Counted from the first letter of the stretch, positions 1 to 8,203 are shown. The stretch is 19,525 nt of DNA from an uncultured Lachnospiraceae bacterium (GCA_902783295.1 CACZQT010000387.1:1-19525), one strand, 5' to 3'. A program made the numbers and translations. Notes: a model not told the origin generated them from the sequence alone.

Positions 1-633
1 CTGGTGGATTGGCGCATGCCTGACATGGACGGCTTGGAAACGACCCGCCAAATACGCGCTGCCGTGGGCACCGAAACGCCGGTGATCATTCTTACCTCAT
101 ATAATTGGGATGATATTGAGCATGAAGCCAAGGCGGCAGGCGTTGATACCTTTGTTGCAAAACCGCTCTTTGCCGGGGCACTGCTTGATGAGTTCAGGGA
201 GGCTTTCAAAAAGAAGAAGGCGAAGCGTCTGAGGGAAGCCGTAGATCTTAAAAACCGGAGAGTACTGCTGGCGGAAGATGTCACAGTAAACGCCGAAATT
301 ATGATCATGATACTCTCCATGCGTGAGATACTGGTAGACCACGCGGAAAATGGCCGTATTGCTGTAGAAATGTTTGAAGGGCACGAAGAGGGCTATTATG
401 ATGCTGTTCTGATGGATATGCGGATGCCGGAAATGGATGGACTGGAGGCGACCCGGAGAATCAGGGCTCTGAACAGATCTGATGCTAAGACAATTCCTGT
501 TATAGCGTTAACGGCAAATGCTTTTGATGAGGATGTTCAGCAAAGTATGCAGGCGGGGCTGAATGCACACCTGAGCAAACCGGTGGAACCGGACACTTTG
601 TTTGAAACGTTAGAAGGGCTTTTGCGGCAGTAG
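1..633 (+). CDS. Hybrid sensor histidine kinase, C-terminal receiver domains (5' partial)
   Basis: The reading frame is open from base 1 and the protein starts upstream of the window. Two CheY-like receiver domains are visible. The first is truncated: its phospho-acceptor Asp is the codon at 7-9, in the motif VDWRMPDMDG, followed by ILTS and the conserved Lys in VAKPL. After a basic linker (FKKKKAKRLRE) comes a complete second receiver: acidic pocket LLAEDVTVNAE, phospho-acceptor Asp codon at 415-417 in LMDMRMPEMDG, then ALTAN and the SKPV lysine. Tandem C-terminal receivers are typical of hybrid histidine kinases, in which phosphate passes from the kinase core to receiver Asp residues. A stand-alone double receiver cannot be excluded because the N-terminus is missing. 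No HPt domain follows, since the protein ends right after the second receiver. A strong terminator lies 54 bases downstream. Confidence 0.9.
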   Translation: MVDWRMPDMDGLETTRQIRAAVGTETPVIILTSYNWDDIEHEAKAAGVDTFVAKPLFAGALLDEFREAFKKKKAKRLREAVDLKNRRVLLAEDVTVNAEIMIMILSMREILVDHAENGRIAVEMFEGHEEGYYDAVLMDMRMPEMDGLEATRRIRALNRSDAKTIPVIALTANAFDEDVQQSMQAGLNAHLSKPVEPDTLFETLEGLLRQ

Positions 634-643
634 AATCGATTGC

Positions 644-680
644 CCCCCATGTTTTACGCTTCATCAGGAAAACATGGGGG
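644..680. repeat. 12-bp inverted repeat downstream of the receiver gene
   Basis: CCCCCATGTTTT (644-655) pairs perfectly with AAAACATGGGGG (669-680) across a 13-base loop. No T-run follows on either strand, so it is not a classic terminator by itself. It sits seven bases before the real terminator and may add RNA 3'-end protection. Confidence 0.6.
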
Positions 681-686
681 ATACAG

Positions 687-712
687 AAAAGGACCGGGAA
701 ACCGGTCCTTTT
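687..712. terminator. Bidirectional intrinsic terminator with GAAA tetraloop
   Basis: An 11-bp perfect stem, AAAAGGACCGG (687-697) with CCGGTCCTTTT (702-712), encloses a GAAA loop. It reads into a U-run on both strands. It therefore fits as terminator for the kinase gene on the plus strand and for the convergent DHH phosphoesterase gene, which ends at 744 on the minus strand. Confidence 0.85.
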
Positions 713-743
713 ACATTATTCTTTTCAGCCAGGTGCTGGTGCG

Positions 744-2243
744 TTATGACATTTCCTTGCTGTACGTACTGACAAATATGTTTTCCGCGATTATATATAC
801 ATCGTCGGGATTATCCTTCTGAACGGCAATCCAGTCGCCGGGCTTTCCGTAGATGTATTTCTGATCATCCCAGATCGTAAATACATGAGTACGTTTTGAG
901 AGCTGCTTAGCATATACAAGAGAACTTCCAAGCCCAATACATTCTTTTGCGATAAGGGATAAGTCAATCTGCTTTCCGGTGGCATAGTCACGTGCTGCCG
1001 GAATGTAATCTTCGGTGAAGCAGTATTCTTTGCCTGTCAGTTGATAATTCTTTTCAAAAGTGCTGCGTTTGATAGGATAAATTTCACCGCTGACTCCAAT
1101 CATCAAAAGCTGGTCGGGATTGATCGTAAGGTCAATGTCCCCTTCCAGCGTTCGGAGCATGACTTTTGTCCCGGGGCTGAATACGCTGTTCAGATCAGCA
1201 GCACCTGCATGAACCGGCAGTTTGCGGTATTCAGAATAACCGCTCATATCAAGCTCCTGGCCGGAATAGACAATATCCGTGCCGGCAAAATACTGGCGCA
1301 GGCGTTCTTTCAGGATATCCCGGAATGCAGTGCTTCCATAAAGCTGCTGTACGGCATCTGAAAAGATAACGCCGGCAGCCTTTTTCATGTGACCGCCAGC
1401 AGAACCGATTCCTTCTGCTAATGCCTGGACCAGTTCATCCGCCCGGATTTCTTTTGTGCAGCTGCGGGCAGAGATCCGGAAAATATCGCCCATCTGCGCA
1501 TAGACAACGCAGGCATTAATGACGTCTATCTGCAGCAAAGTATCGCTGACGATGCCGAGAATGTTTCTGTCCAGTGTCCTGACCTCGGTAATGGCAAAGC
1601 GGTGTTCAGAATCAACCTCATGGGAGGAAAACGCTTCACCGATGGCAGACAGGTCAGATGGGGCAACATTTGTGTTTTTCAGTACATTCAGGATACCTTC
1701 ATCAGGCTTAAGAGCATCCCACATATCCTTATCAGCAGGATGCCATAGTTCCTGAAACTGGCATGTATCCATATACAGGCCATAGTAGAGCGCCGTTTGT
1801 AAAAGGATATCTTTTGAGATGTCATATCCTTCGCGGCGGAACATCCCATAAATGACGGTAGCACAGGAACCGTAATTTTCCATGACCTCATGCATCGCCG
1901 GAAGGGCAGAAAGATCTCTAACCTGATGATGGTCGATGACGCAGACTTCCGATGCTGTAAACTGCTGGACATTTCTTTCGCCATACTGACAGTCTGTCAT
2001 AACCAGCATGTCAGGCGTTTCCAGCTCGGTGACATAGTCCACAGGAATTTTAAGCTTCTCTTTCATAAGCTGAAGGTTCGGCTTTAAATGCCCGTTCCTG
2101 CCGCCATAAATAAACCGTGCCTGCTTTCCATGATCAGCCAGCCAGCGATATACAGCGTAGCCGCTGGCAAAAGCGTCCGCGTCAGGATCGTCGTGACACT
2201 GGATGACGATATTACTATAGTTGAGGAGAGATGATAGTTCCAT
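744..2243 (-). CDS. DHH/DHHA1-family phosphoesterase with C-terminal extension
   Basis: A 499-residue protein of the RecJ/NrnA superfamily, metal-dependent hydrolases of nucleic acids, nano-RNA or cyclic dinucleotides. Motif I is HDDPDADAFASG (about residues 17-28), motif II is VMTD (Asp84), motif III is the family-defining DHH (104-106), and an Asp in YGLYMDT (159) completes the metal site. The DHHA1 glycine motif GGHMKKAAG is at 283-291. About 150 further residues follow, ending in a PGDWIAVQKDNPDDVY-type segment that NrnA-length enzymes (about 310-330 aa) lack. The start chosen is the ATG at 2243, preceded by GGGAGG with good spacing. The frame extends 32 codons upstream, but that would overlap the carbonic anhydrase gene. 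The 86-base gap to that gene and the shared direction suggest co-transcription. No signal peptide is seen, so it should be cytoplasmic. The substrate cannot be read from sequence. Confidence 0.88.
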   Translation of the reverse strand: MELSSLLNYSNIVIQCHDDPDADAFASGYAVYRWLADHGKQARFIYGGRNGHLKPNLQLMKEKLKIPVDYVTELETPDMLVMTDCQYGERNVQQFTASEVCVIDHHQVRDLSALPAMHEVMENYGSCATVIYGMFRREGYDISKDILLQTALYYGLYMDTCQFQELWHPADKDMWDALKPDEGILNVLKNTNVAPSDLSAIGEAFSSHEVDSEHRFAITEVRTLDRNILGIVSDTLLQIDVINACVVYAQMGDIFRISARSCTKEIRADELVQALAEGIGSAGGHMKKAAGVIFSDAVQQLYGSTAFRDILKERLRQYFAGTDIVYSGQELDMSGYSEYRKLPVHAGAADLNSVFSPGTKVMLRTLEGDIDLTINPDQLLMIGVSGEIYPIKRSTFEKNYQLTGKEYCFTEDYIPAARDYATGKQIDLSLIAKECIGLGSSLVYAKQLSKRTHVFTIWDDQKYIYGKPGDWIAVQKDNPDDVYIIAENIFVSTYSKEMS

Positions 2244-2329
2244 GACAATTCCTCCCTGCTGTTTATTCGCTGGTTTTGACAGTGATTGTGTAATCAAGTG
2301 GTTTATCTTGGACCGAGGAAAGGCTGGTA

Positions 2330-2881
2330 TTACAGCCATTTCACTTCTCCGCTCCGGATATCATAAACTGCACCTTCGATGACAACGCCGCCAATCTCCG
2401 GATGCAGCCTGAAATCTCCTTTCAGTCTCGCCACTGCATGCTCAACATTCAGACGGCAGGCCTTGTCCGGATCCCTTTCAGTGCCGATGGCTTTCTGGAT
2501 ATCATCTGTGATGTACCGGATAAAGCGCTCAGTGCAGCCGGTGAGCGCCGCGCTTACAGCGCCGCAGCCCGTATGTCCAAGAACGACGACATGGCTGCAA
2601 TGCAAATGTTCCACTGCGTATTCAATGCTCCCGAGCTGATGATTATCCAGCACATTTCCGGCCACACGGATTACAAAAAGGTCTCCAATGGCAGCATCAA
2701 AAATTTCTTCCGGGATAACCCGGGAATCCGAGCAGCAGACTACAATCGCATACGGGTGCTGGCCGTTTTCCGCCTGGTCTGCTATCAGCGCCTTATCGGC
2801 TGTTTCTATGAAATGCTGATTGCCTGTACGCATACGGGTGCGAACATTATCGGGGGCGGCTTCTGTGTTTTGATGATTCAT
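2330..2881 (-). CDS. Beta-class carbonic anhydrase
   Basis: Reversibly hydrates CO2 to bicarbonate, probably in the cytoplasm, to supply bicarbonate for carboxylations. The beta-class zinc site is intact. CCSDSR holds the first Cys ligand and the Asp/Arg dyad (about residues 50-54), and GHTGCGAV holds the His and second Cys ligands (about 103 and 106). The stretch IGDLFVIRVAGN between them is also characteristic. At 183 residues it is compact but within the range of short bacterial beta enzymes. Two ATGs lie six bases apart (2887 and 2881). The GGAGGAG site is only 2 bases from the first but 8 from the second, so the protein most likely starts MNHQNTEAAP. It is the first gene of a likely two-gene minus-strand unit with the DHH phosphoesterase. 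An extended -10 promoter lies about 120 bases upstream. Confidence 0.93.
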   Translation of the reverse strand: MNHQNTEAAPDNVRTRMRTGNQHFIETADKALIADQAENGQHPYAIVVCCSDSRVIPEEIFDAAIGDLFVIRVAGNVLDNHQLGSIEYAVEHLHCSHVVVLGHTGCGAVSAALTGCTERFIRYITDDIQKAIGTERDPDKACRLNVEHAVARLKGDFRLHPEIGGVVIEGAVYDIRSGEVKWL

Positions 2882-3002
2882 TCCCATGACTCCTCCACTT
2901 ATTTTCCTGGCTTTGGTTCAGTTGCTTTCATGAAGTTCTCAAAGAATCACAGATAAAAAACGCTGGTGATTCCTGAGAGCCGTGTACAGAACCGCTGCCC
3001 TG

Positions 3003-3011
3003 ATTATAACA
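3003..3011 (-). promoter_or_regulatory. Extended -10 promoter of the carbonic anhydrase gene
   Basis: On the minus strand this reads TGTTATAAT, a perfect -10 hexamer with the TGn extension. No good -35 is seen. The -35 region runs into the palindromic element at 3023-3095. The predicted leader is about 110 bases. Confidence 0.55.
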
Positions 3012-3022
3012 TAAATGCAGGC

Positions 3023-3095
3023 AGCAGGACAGAGGGACGTTTCTGTTTGTCCCGCCATTTTGGAGGAACAAACAGAAACGTCCCTCTGTCCTGCT
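3023..3095. repeat. Long palindromic (REP/MITE-like) element
   Basis: Perfect 28-base arms (3023-3050 and 3068-3095) surround a 17-base loop that itself can pair partly. The arms contain GGGACGTTTCTGTTTGT. They resemble the dispersed GGGACGGTTC...-type hairpins that I recall from many Clostridia, where such repeats are often linked to IS200-like Y1 transposases. That family assignment is from memory. No transposase lies in this window. The element sits between the divergent carbonic anhydrase and beta-galactosidase genes, 66 bases before the latter's start. Confidence 0.8.
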
Positions 3096-3161
3096 AAGCT
3101 TCTCCTATCTTTTTCCGCATTGTTGTGATAGACTGATTTACAGAGATCTGCGGAGGTCGAA

Positions 3162-5243
3162 ATGAAAGTGAGTTATAAAAAAATATTATTTCCCGGGATA
3201 AATGGCCTGGTTCACGGCGGTGATTACAATCCGGACCAGTGGCTTGACCGGCCGGATATTCTGGAGAAGGATCTGGAGCTGATGAAAAAAGCCGGGATCA
3301 ACTGCGTGACCCTGGGCATTTTCTCATGGTCGGCGTATGAACCTGCAGAAGGAGAATTCCATTTTGAATGGCTGCAGAATATCATGGACCGGCTCTATGA
3401 AAACGGGATCCACACGATCCTGGCGACTCCGTCCGGCGCCAGGCCGGCCTGGCTGGATGCTGCATATCCGGATGCCATGCGGGCGGATGAATACGGACGG
3501 AGGAATCACCACGGGAACCGCCATAATCACTGCATGTCTTCCGAAAACTACCGCCGGCTTGTCAGGAAAATCGACTCGCAGCTGGCGCAGAGATTCGGAA
3601 AACATCCCGGTCTGATTCTCTGGCATATTTCCAACGAATTCGGCGGCTATTGCTATTGCGATGCCTGCAGACAGCGCTTTCAGAAATATCTGGCAGAACA
3701 GTTTGACGGAGATATCGGAAAGCTGAACAAAGCCTGGTGGACTTCCTTCTGGAGCCATACTTACAATTCCTTTGATCAGATCGAGCCTCCCTATGCAGAC
3801 GGGGAGCAGTCTGTCCTGGGTCTTCGCCTGGAATGGAAGCGGTTCACCACCTGGAATACCACGGATTTCATGAAGGCGGAGATCGATGCACTGCGGGAAT
3901 TCTGCCCGGACGTTCCGGTTACCACCAACTTTATGACGATGTACGAGGAACTGGATTATCATGCCATGGCGAAACCGCTCGATGTGATCAGCTGGGACAG
4001 TTATCCGATGTTCCACAATGACAGGGAGACCCTGGAGGATACCTTCCTGGAGAACGCATTTAACCATGCGCTGTTCCGTTCTATCAAACCGGGTCAGCCG
4101 TTTATGATGATGGAGAGTGCTCCCGGACTGGTCAACTGGCGTCCCTTCAATAAATACAAACGCCCGGGAGTGCACCGCCTTGCCTGCCTGCAGGCAGTAG
4201 CCTGCGGATCCGACACGGTCCAGTATTTTCAGATCCGGAAATCCCGGGGCAGCGTGGAGCAGTTCCACGGTGCTGTGATCGACCATCTGGGGACTGACGA
4301 TACGAGAGTTTTCCGGGAGGTCGCGGAGACCGGACGCAGCCTGGAGCGGCTGGCCGAAGTGGCGGGAAGCATAGCGGACAACAGGACTGCCATCCTGTTT
4401 GACTGGGATAACCGATGGGCTGTCCGGGATGTGAATGCCCTGGGGCAGGAGACGAAAAAATATGAGGAGACCTGCATTTCGCTCTGGAAAGAATTCGTGA
4501 AGATGGGAGCGGAGCCGGATATTATCTCATCCGATGCGGACTGGTCCTCTTATCGTGTGATTGCCGCGCCGATGCTGTTCATGCTTCACGACGGTGTGGG
4601 TGAAAAGATCCGCAGCTTCGTGGAAGGAGGCGGCCAGTTCCTGGCTACCTACTTTACCGGCTGCGTGGACAGAAATCTGCTGGCGTATCTGGGAGGCTTC
4701 CCCGGACAGGACCTCCATGAATTGTTTGGCCTGATCTGTGAGGAAACCGACACCCTCTATCCCTCCGACCGCAACATCATCCGCTGGCTCACCTTGGGGG
4801 ACAGCCCCCGGGAAGGAAAAGCAGAGGGACTGTTTCCGCTGCAGAGTGAGGTGAGAGATTACCAGGAACTGCTGCGGGTTTCGGATGCGGAAATACTGGC
4901 AGTGTATGAGAAGGATTATGTCGCGGGCATGCCGGCTGTTACGAGAAAGAGATACGGACAGGGAACGGCCTGGTATGTAGGCTGCCGGATCGGTTCCGGA
5001 GAGATGCGTGGACTGCTTGCGGAGATGCTGAAAAATGCAGGAATTCCTGCCCGCAGGCTGCCGGAAGGCGTGGAATTCCACAGCCGCCGCAGTGAAAGCT
5101 GCTATTACGATTTTTATCTGAACACCGGCAGCGAACCGGCTCAGGTGGAAGATGTATACGGGACCGATCTGCTGACAGGTGAAGAGTTCAGAGGGGAGGC
5201 TGTTATTCCTGGCTTTCAGGCTCTGGTGCTGAAAAGAGGATAA
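3162..5243 (+). CDS. GH42 beta-galactosidase
   Basis: A 693-residue glycoside hydrolase family 42 enzyme. It hydrolyses terminal beta-D-galactosides of galacto-oligosaccharides in the cytoplasm, since no signal peptide is seen. The TIM-barrel start is GGDYNPDQWLDRPDI. The acid/base Glu is residue 159 in WHISNEFGG and the nucleophile Glu is residue 318 in MMMESAPG. A Cys cluster (C124, then CYCDAC at 164-169) matches the structural zinc site of the family. Length is typical and covers the barrel, the trimerisation domain (about 390-600) and the short C-terminal beta domain. GGAGG ends about 8 bases before the ATG. The gene stands alone, with no transporter or AraC/LacI regulator beside it, so its sugar supply must be encoded elsewhere. 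A terminator-like hairpin follows directly. No convincing -35/-10 pair was found upstream. Confidence 0.95.
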   Translation: MKVSYKKILFPGINGLVHGGDYNPDQWLDRPDILEKDLELMKKAGINCVTLGIFSWSAYEPAEGEFHFEWLQNIMDRLYENGIHTILATPSGARPAWLDAAYPDAMRADEYGRRNHHGNRHNHCMSSENYRRLVRKIDSQLAQRFGKHPGLILWHISNEFGGYCYCDACRQRFQKYLAEQFDGDIGKLNKAWWTSFWSHTYNSFDQIEPPYADGEQSVLGLRLEWKRFTTWNTTDFMKAEIDALREFCPDVPVTTNFMTMYEELDYHAMAKPLDVISWDSYPMFHNDRETLEDTFLENAFNHALFRSIKPGQPFMMMESAPGLVNWRPFNKYKRPGVHRLACLQAVACGSDTVQYFQIRKSRGSVEQFHGAVIDHLGTDDTRVFREVAETGRSLERLAEVAGSIADNRTAILFDWDNRWAVRDVNALGQETKKYEETCISLWKEFVKMGAEPDIISSDADWSSYRVIAAPMLFMLHDGVGEKIRSFVEGGGQFLATYFTGCVDRNLLAYLGGFPGQDLHELFGLICEETDTLYPSDRNIIRWLTLGDSPREGKAEGLFPLQSEVRDYQELLRVSDAEILAVYEKDYVAGMPAVTRKRYGQGTAWYVGCRIGSGEMRGLLAEMLKNAGIPARRLPEGVEFHSRRSESCYYDFYLNTGSEPAQVEDVYGTDLLTGEEFRGEAVIPGFQALVLKRG

Positions 5244-5251
5244 AACATGAA

Positions 5252-5282
5252 AGCCGTCTTCCTTTGTCAAAGGAAGACGGCT
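5252..5282 (+). terminator. Hairpin after the beta-galactosidase gene
   Basis: A 14-bp perfect stem, AGCCGTCTTCCTTT (5252-5265) with AAAGGAAGACGGCT (5269-5282), has a 3-base loop and starts 8 bases after the stop codon. There is no strong T-run after it, so it may be a weak terminator or a 3'-end stabiliser. The following 139 bases, to 5421, hold only short inverted repeats (for example GCCGG/CCGGC near 5374-5388) and no gene that I can support. Confidence 0.6.
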
Positions 5283-5421
5283 GAAAATTGTCCGGGGAAT
5301 GTTCTTTTATGCCTTTCACGGCAGCCTGTACCGGACGTGGAGCGCAGGTGCCCGTAAAGGCATTTTGCCGGTGAAGCCGGCTGCACATCGCGGGAGAGTT
5401 TCGCCAGGACGAACCTCTTTT

Positions 5422-6078
5422 TTACCGTTTGAACCGCAGGCTGTACTGCATGGTTTCGCCCTTCTTATTCGTTACTTCCAGGAAGATGCAGGTCCATTCA
5501 TCACCTTTCGGGACTTTCACAGTGGATCCGTTTTTCACGGAAACAAGGGAGAAATCCTTGCCATATGTATAACCGTTTGTGAGCTTCCAGCCGGAGGCCA
5601 GAGAATATTTTACTTTTACGCTGGTTTTCTTGTATTTCTCCACATTGTAGGAGTATTTGTTGGATTTCAGATCGATTTTGCTTCCGTTGACCTTGATGTA
5701 TTTAAAGGGATTCGGGTAGTTCTTAACTGTATAATAAGCGCTGGTGGAATATTTTTTCCCTTTGTATTTGTATGTGACTGTGATTTTGCTTTTCCCAAGC
5801 TTCACAGGCATAATCGTGGTTGCATAGAATTTATCGCTGTCGGAATCTTTCATGGCCTTTATGATCGAAGGCTTGGCAGATTTGACGGATACCAGCTTGA
5901 TATCATCAAGGACGGTTTCATAATCAACCCCTCCATACACTTCGTCGTCCAGCCATAATGTTCCGGCTTTCAGTTTTACAGGCCCTTTGGATGCCGCGAA
6001 AGTATCGGCGGCAGAGGCAGATACCAGGAACACGACGGCTAACAGTCCTGCCAGGTACAAATACAGTTTCTTTTTCAT
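5422..6078 (-). CDS. Small secreted protein, probable Ig-like fold (function unknown)
   Basis: A 218-residue protein with a clear Sec signal peptide: MKKK, a hydrophobic core LYLYLAGLLAVVFLVSASA, then a likely cleavage near TFAA-SKG. The mature part is rich in Lys, Tyr, Ser and Thr. It has two beta-strand-rich halves of about 90 residues. The first contains GKSKITVTYKYKGKKYS, which resembles the last strands of bacterial Ig-like (Big_2-type) domains. There is no LPXTG, lipobox or catalytic motif. I do not recognise a specific family. The ATG is well supported by AAAGGAG upstream. It has its own consensus promoter and is separated from the larger secreted gene by a hairpin. Composition resembles the C-terminal half of that neighbour, so a shared cell-surface or extracellular role is a guess. 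Confidence 0.75.
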   Translation of the reverse strand: MKKKLYLYLAGLLAVVFLVSASAADTFAASKGPVKLKAGTLWLDDEVYGGVDYETVLDDIKLVSVKSAKPSIIKAMKDSDSDKFYATTIMPVKLGKSKITVTYKYKGKKYSTSAYYTVKNYPNPFKYIKVNGSKIDLKSNKYSYNVEKYKKTSVKVKYSLASGWKLTNGYTYGKDFSLVSVKNGSTVKVPKGDEWTCIFLEVTNKKGETMQYSLRFKR

Positions 6079-6159
6079 ATTGGATTCTCCTTTAACTGCA
6101 ATCCGGATGCTTTCAGGATGGTTCCCAAACGAGCATCGTTTTTTGATATATGCAATAAT

Positions 6160-6188
6160 ATTTTAATGTTTTGGACAGCATTTGTCAA
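6160..6188 (-). promoter_or_regulatory. Consensus sigma-A promoter of the small secreted gene
   Basis: On the minus strand TTGACA (6183-6188) is followed after exactly 17 bases by TAAAAT (6160-6165). It lies about 80 bases before the start codon at 6078. Inverted-repeat arms TTTGGACA/TGTCCAAA flank the -35 (see the entry at 6170-6201). Confidence 0.8.
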
Positions 6189-6201
6189 GAATATGTCCAA
6201 A
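6170..6201. promoter_or_regulatory. Putative operator: inverted repeat around the -35
   Basis: TTTGGACA (6170-6177) and TGTCCAAA (6194-6201) are perfect 8-base arms separated by 16 bases. The -35 hexamer lies between them and one arm is inside the -35/-10 spacer. The geometry suits a dimeric repressor. The protein that would bind is unknown. Confidence 0.45.
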
Positions 6202-6204
6202 CAG

Positions 6205-6230
6205 GAGGACGGGTGAAAATACCCGTCCTC
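6205..6230 (-). terminator. Hairpin after the large Ig-like gene
   Basis: A perfect 10-bp stem (GAGGACGGGT with ACCCGTCCTC) has a 6-base loop and begins 7 bases after the stop codon of the minus-strand gene. The T-run that follows on the minus strand is poor (CTGTTTGG), so termination may be partial. Confidence 0.6.
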
Positions 6231-6237
6231 TGCTGGT

Positions 6238-8106
6238 TTATTTCCTTATTTTCACGGATTTCTTGTTCCAGGCGGAGACGTATGTCTTCCCGTCGGCAGC
6301 GTCCTTATAGGCTCTGATCCTTACATAATAGGTTTTTCCTTTTTTCAGTCCGGACAATACGCGGCTGGTCTTCTTCGGAGATCCGATATCGACGGATTTC
6401 TTCCCGGATTTGAATTTGGAATTCGTGCTGTATTCGATCTCATAACCGTCGATCTTTTTCGCCGCTTTCCACGTCAGCTTCAGCTTTCCGCCTTTGACGT
6501 TTACTGCAGACTTGATCTTTACAGCGGCAGGATTGACGGTAACGGTGACTGTCTTCGCCGCCGATATATAGTTTTTGGTTTCCGGTGCAGTGATGGTGAT
6601 TTTCGCGGTTCCGATTCCTTTGGGAACAACCCGTCCTGCAGCGGAGACGGTGACTACCTTCGTGTTGCTGCTTGTATATGTCAGGCTCTCGTCACTGCTG
6701 TTTTTAGCGTTCAGGCGGAATGCACTGCTGCTGACGGCAAGCTTGTAGGAAGTCTTCGGAACGCTGATGGTCTGTTTGCTTTTCTCTACTGTTACGTTGA
6801 CAGTGCGGGAAAGGCTGCCGAGCCGGGCCTGGATGGTACAGGTGCCGGCACCTTCAGCGGTGATTTCTCCGGTATCACTATTTACCGTTGCTACGGCATA
6901 ATTATCAGAACCAAAGACCACATGGCCGTCTTCCGGTACCTGCCTGGTTACTTTGATCGTGGCCTTTTCACCGACTTTCAGAGCAACCTTGTTCTGATCG
7001 ATTTCCAGTTCCGGAACAACGACTTTTACTTTCTTGGAAGCGGAATTGTTTACACCGTCGTTAGCCTCTGCCTTGATTGTGACGGTACCGGCCGACTTCG
7101 GTGTAATAACACCTGTATCCGAAACCGTTGCTACTGCCGGGTTGGAGGAGGTCCAGATCAGTTTGGGGAAAGAGGCGTCTGCAGGATAGATTTCCGCCTG
7201 TGCAGTCTGATTTTCACCGACAAGAAGGGTATCCGGACAGGTCAGGGTGATCGAGGATACCGGACGGAAAAGCATGAAATCATACAGACCGAAATTATCG
7301 CCCTCGTAACCGACAGCACGCAGATAATAGGTGCCGGGCACCAGGTTCTGTACATAATATTTGGTCTTCGGCGCTGACAGGCTTCCTCCCCATTCGGTGA
7401 TATCCATACCCTTAACGATGGTCAGGTCACTCTTGTAAATCTTCCAGTTTATGCCTGTGCAATGAACACGGAACATCAGTGCGGTCTGATCCGTGCTGTC
7501 GACGGTGAAGCTGTACCAGTCTACGTGGTCCTGTATGGAAATCAGACCTCTGTACTGTTTGCCAAAAGACACCGGCACAGCCTGGGCGGCTTCCTGGTTC
7601 GGTTCCGTTTCCATGTTTTGCGCATCTTTAAAAGTCGCCTTTACTTTATATTTTCCAAAATATTCACCGTCGTCCCAGGGCTTGACCTCGACATAATAGG
7701 TTCCTTTTTCAAGATACCAGGACCTGGAGCCGGCATAAGGCTTTGTCTCGGAAGAACCCCAGATTCCACCGGAGGTACCGGATGTGATCTGCCCAAGACG
7801 GTTTTTCTCTTCATCCGCCAGGAAGAAGATCTGTCCGCTCTTCATGTTTTCGATATCAACGGTCAGTAATCCCGGTGTTTTCAGCGTGATCTTGTAGAAA
7901 TGAACATTCAGTTTAGACGTGGTTGCGCCGCTGGTCCAGATATCTGCGATCGGCAGATTGAAGTATTCTTCGACATGGGCAGCAGCATAGATGCGCTCGT
8001 TTTTTCCGGGAACTGCGAACAGCAGCATAAGACAGGCAGCCAGCATGAGAAGGTTCCGGCCGAACAGGGCAGCCGGAGCAGGCCGACGTGAAGGCAATGA
8101 ATTCAT
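6238..8106 (-). CDS. Secreted modular protein: PPC-like, Big_2 Ig-like and FN3 domains
   Basis: A 622-residue exported protein. A basic N-terminus and hydrophobic core (LLMLAACLMLLFAV) end at a likely cleavage site IYAAA. Residues about 45-165 and 175-285 look like two PPC-type beta sandwiches. They share a W..L/TYYV..V or GTYYLRAVGY pattern and DHVDWYSF. Three Ig-like modules follow (about 290-530), with the Big_2 signature ATVS..G.ITPKSAGTVTIKA repeated in variants. The C-terminus (about 535-622) is a fibronectin type III domain (GYEIEYSTNSKF...YYVRIRAY). No LPXTG, SLH or catalytic motif is seen, so a carbohydrate- or surface-binding role is inference. An upstream in-frame TTG exists, but the ATG at 8106 has AGGAAGG seven bases before it. 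The gene is divergent from the HTH/STAND pair and shares its control region. Confidence 0.85.
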   Translation of the reverse strand: MNSLPSRRPAPAALFGRNLLMLAACLMLLFAVPGKNERIYAAAHVEEYFNLPIADIWTSGATTSKLNVHFYKITLKTPGLLTVDIENMKSGQIFFLADEEKNRLGQITSGTSGGIWGSSETKPYAGSRSWYLEKGTYYVEVKPWDDGEYFGKYKVKATFKDAQNMETEPNQEAAQAVPVSFGKQYRGLISIQDHVDWYSFTVDSTDQTALMFRVHCTGINWKIYKSDLTIVKGMDITEWGGSLSAPKTKYYVQNLVPGTYYLRAVGYEGDNFGLYDFMLFRPVSSITLTCPDTLLVGENQTAQAEIYPADASFPKLIWTSSNPAVATVSDTGVITPKSAGTVTIKAEANDGVNNSASKKVKVVVPELEIDQNKVALKVGEKATIKVTRQVPEDGHVVFGSDNYAVATVNSDTGEITAEGAGTCTIQARLGSLSRTVNVTVEKSKQTISVPKTSYKLAVSSSAFRLNAKNSSDESLTYTSSNTKVVTVSAAGRVVPKGIGTAKITITAPETKNYISAAKTVTVTVNPAAVKIKSAVNVKGGKLKLTWKAAKKIDGYEIEYSTNSKFKSGKKSVDIGSPKKTSRVLSGLKKGKTYYVRIRAYKDAADGKTYVSAWNKKSVKIRK

Positions 8107-8203
8107 ACGTGTTCCTTCCTTTCTCTTCAATATTGTTCATGAGCATGTTATGGTGAAACCATAGAAACTCTGATAATAGCCTATATCACCCAAAAACAGC
8201 AGA

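Noticed and set aside
640..822. 60-codon ORF after the receiver gene
   Set aside because: It covers the terminator hairpins and overlaps the 3' end of the DHH gene. It has no ribosome site.
3324..4286. 320-codon minus-strand frame opposite the beta-galactosidase
   Set aside because: GH42 catalytic and zinc motifs are intact on the plus strand, so this is a codon-bias shadow.
5299..5958. 219-codon plus-strand frame over the small secreted gene
   Set aside because: The minus strand has a signal peptide, ribosome site and consensus promoter. The plus frame has none of these.
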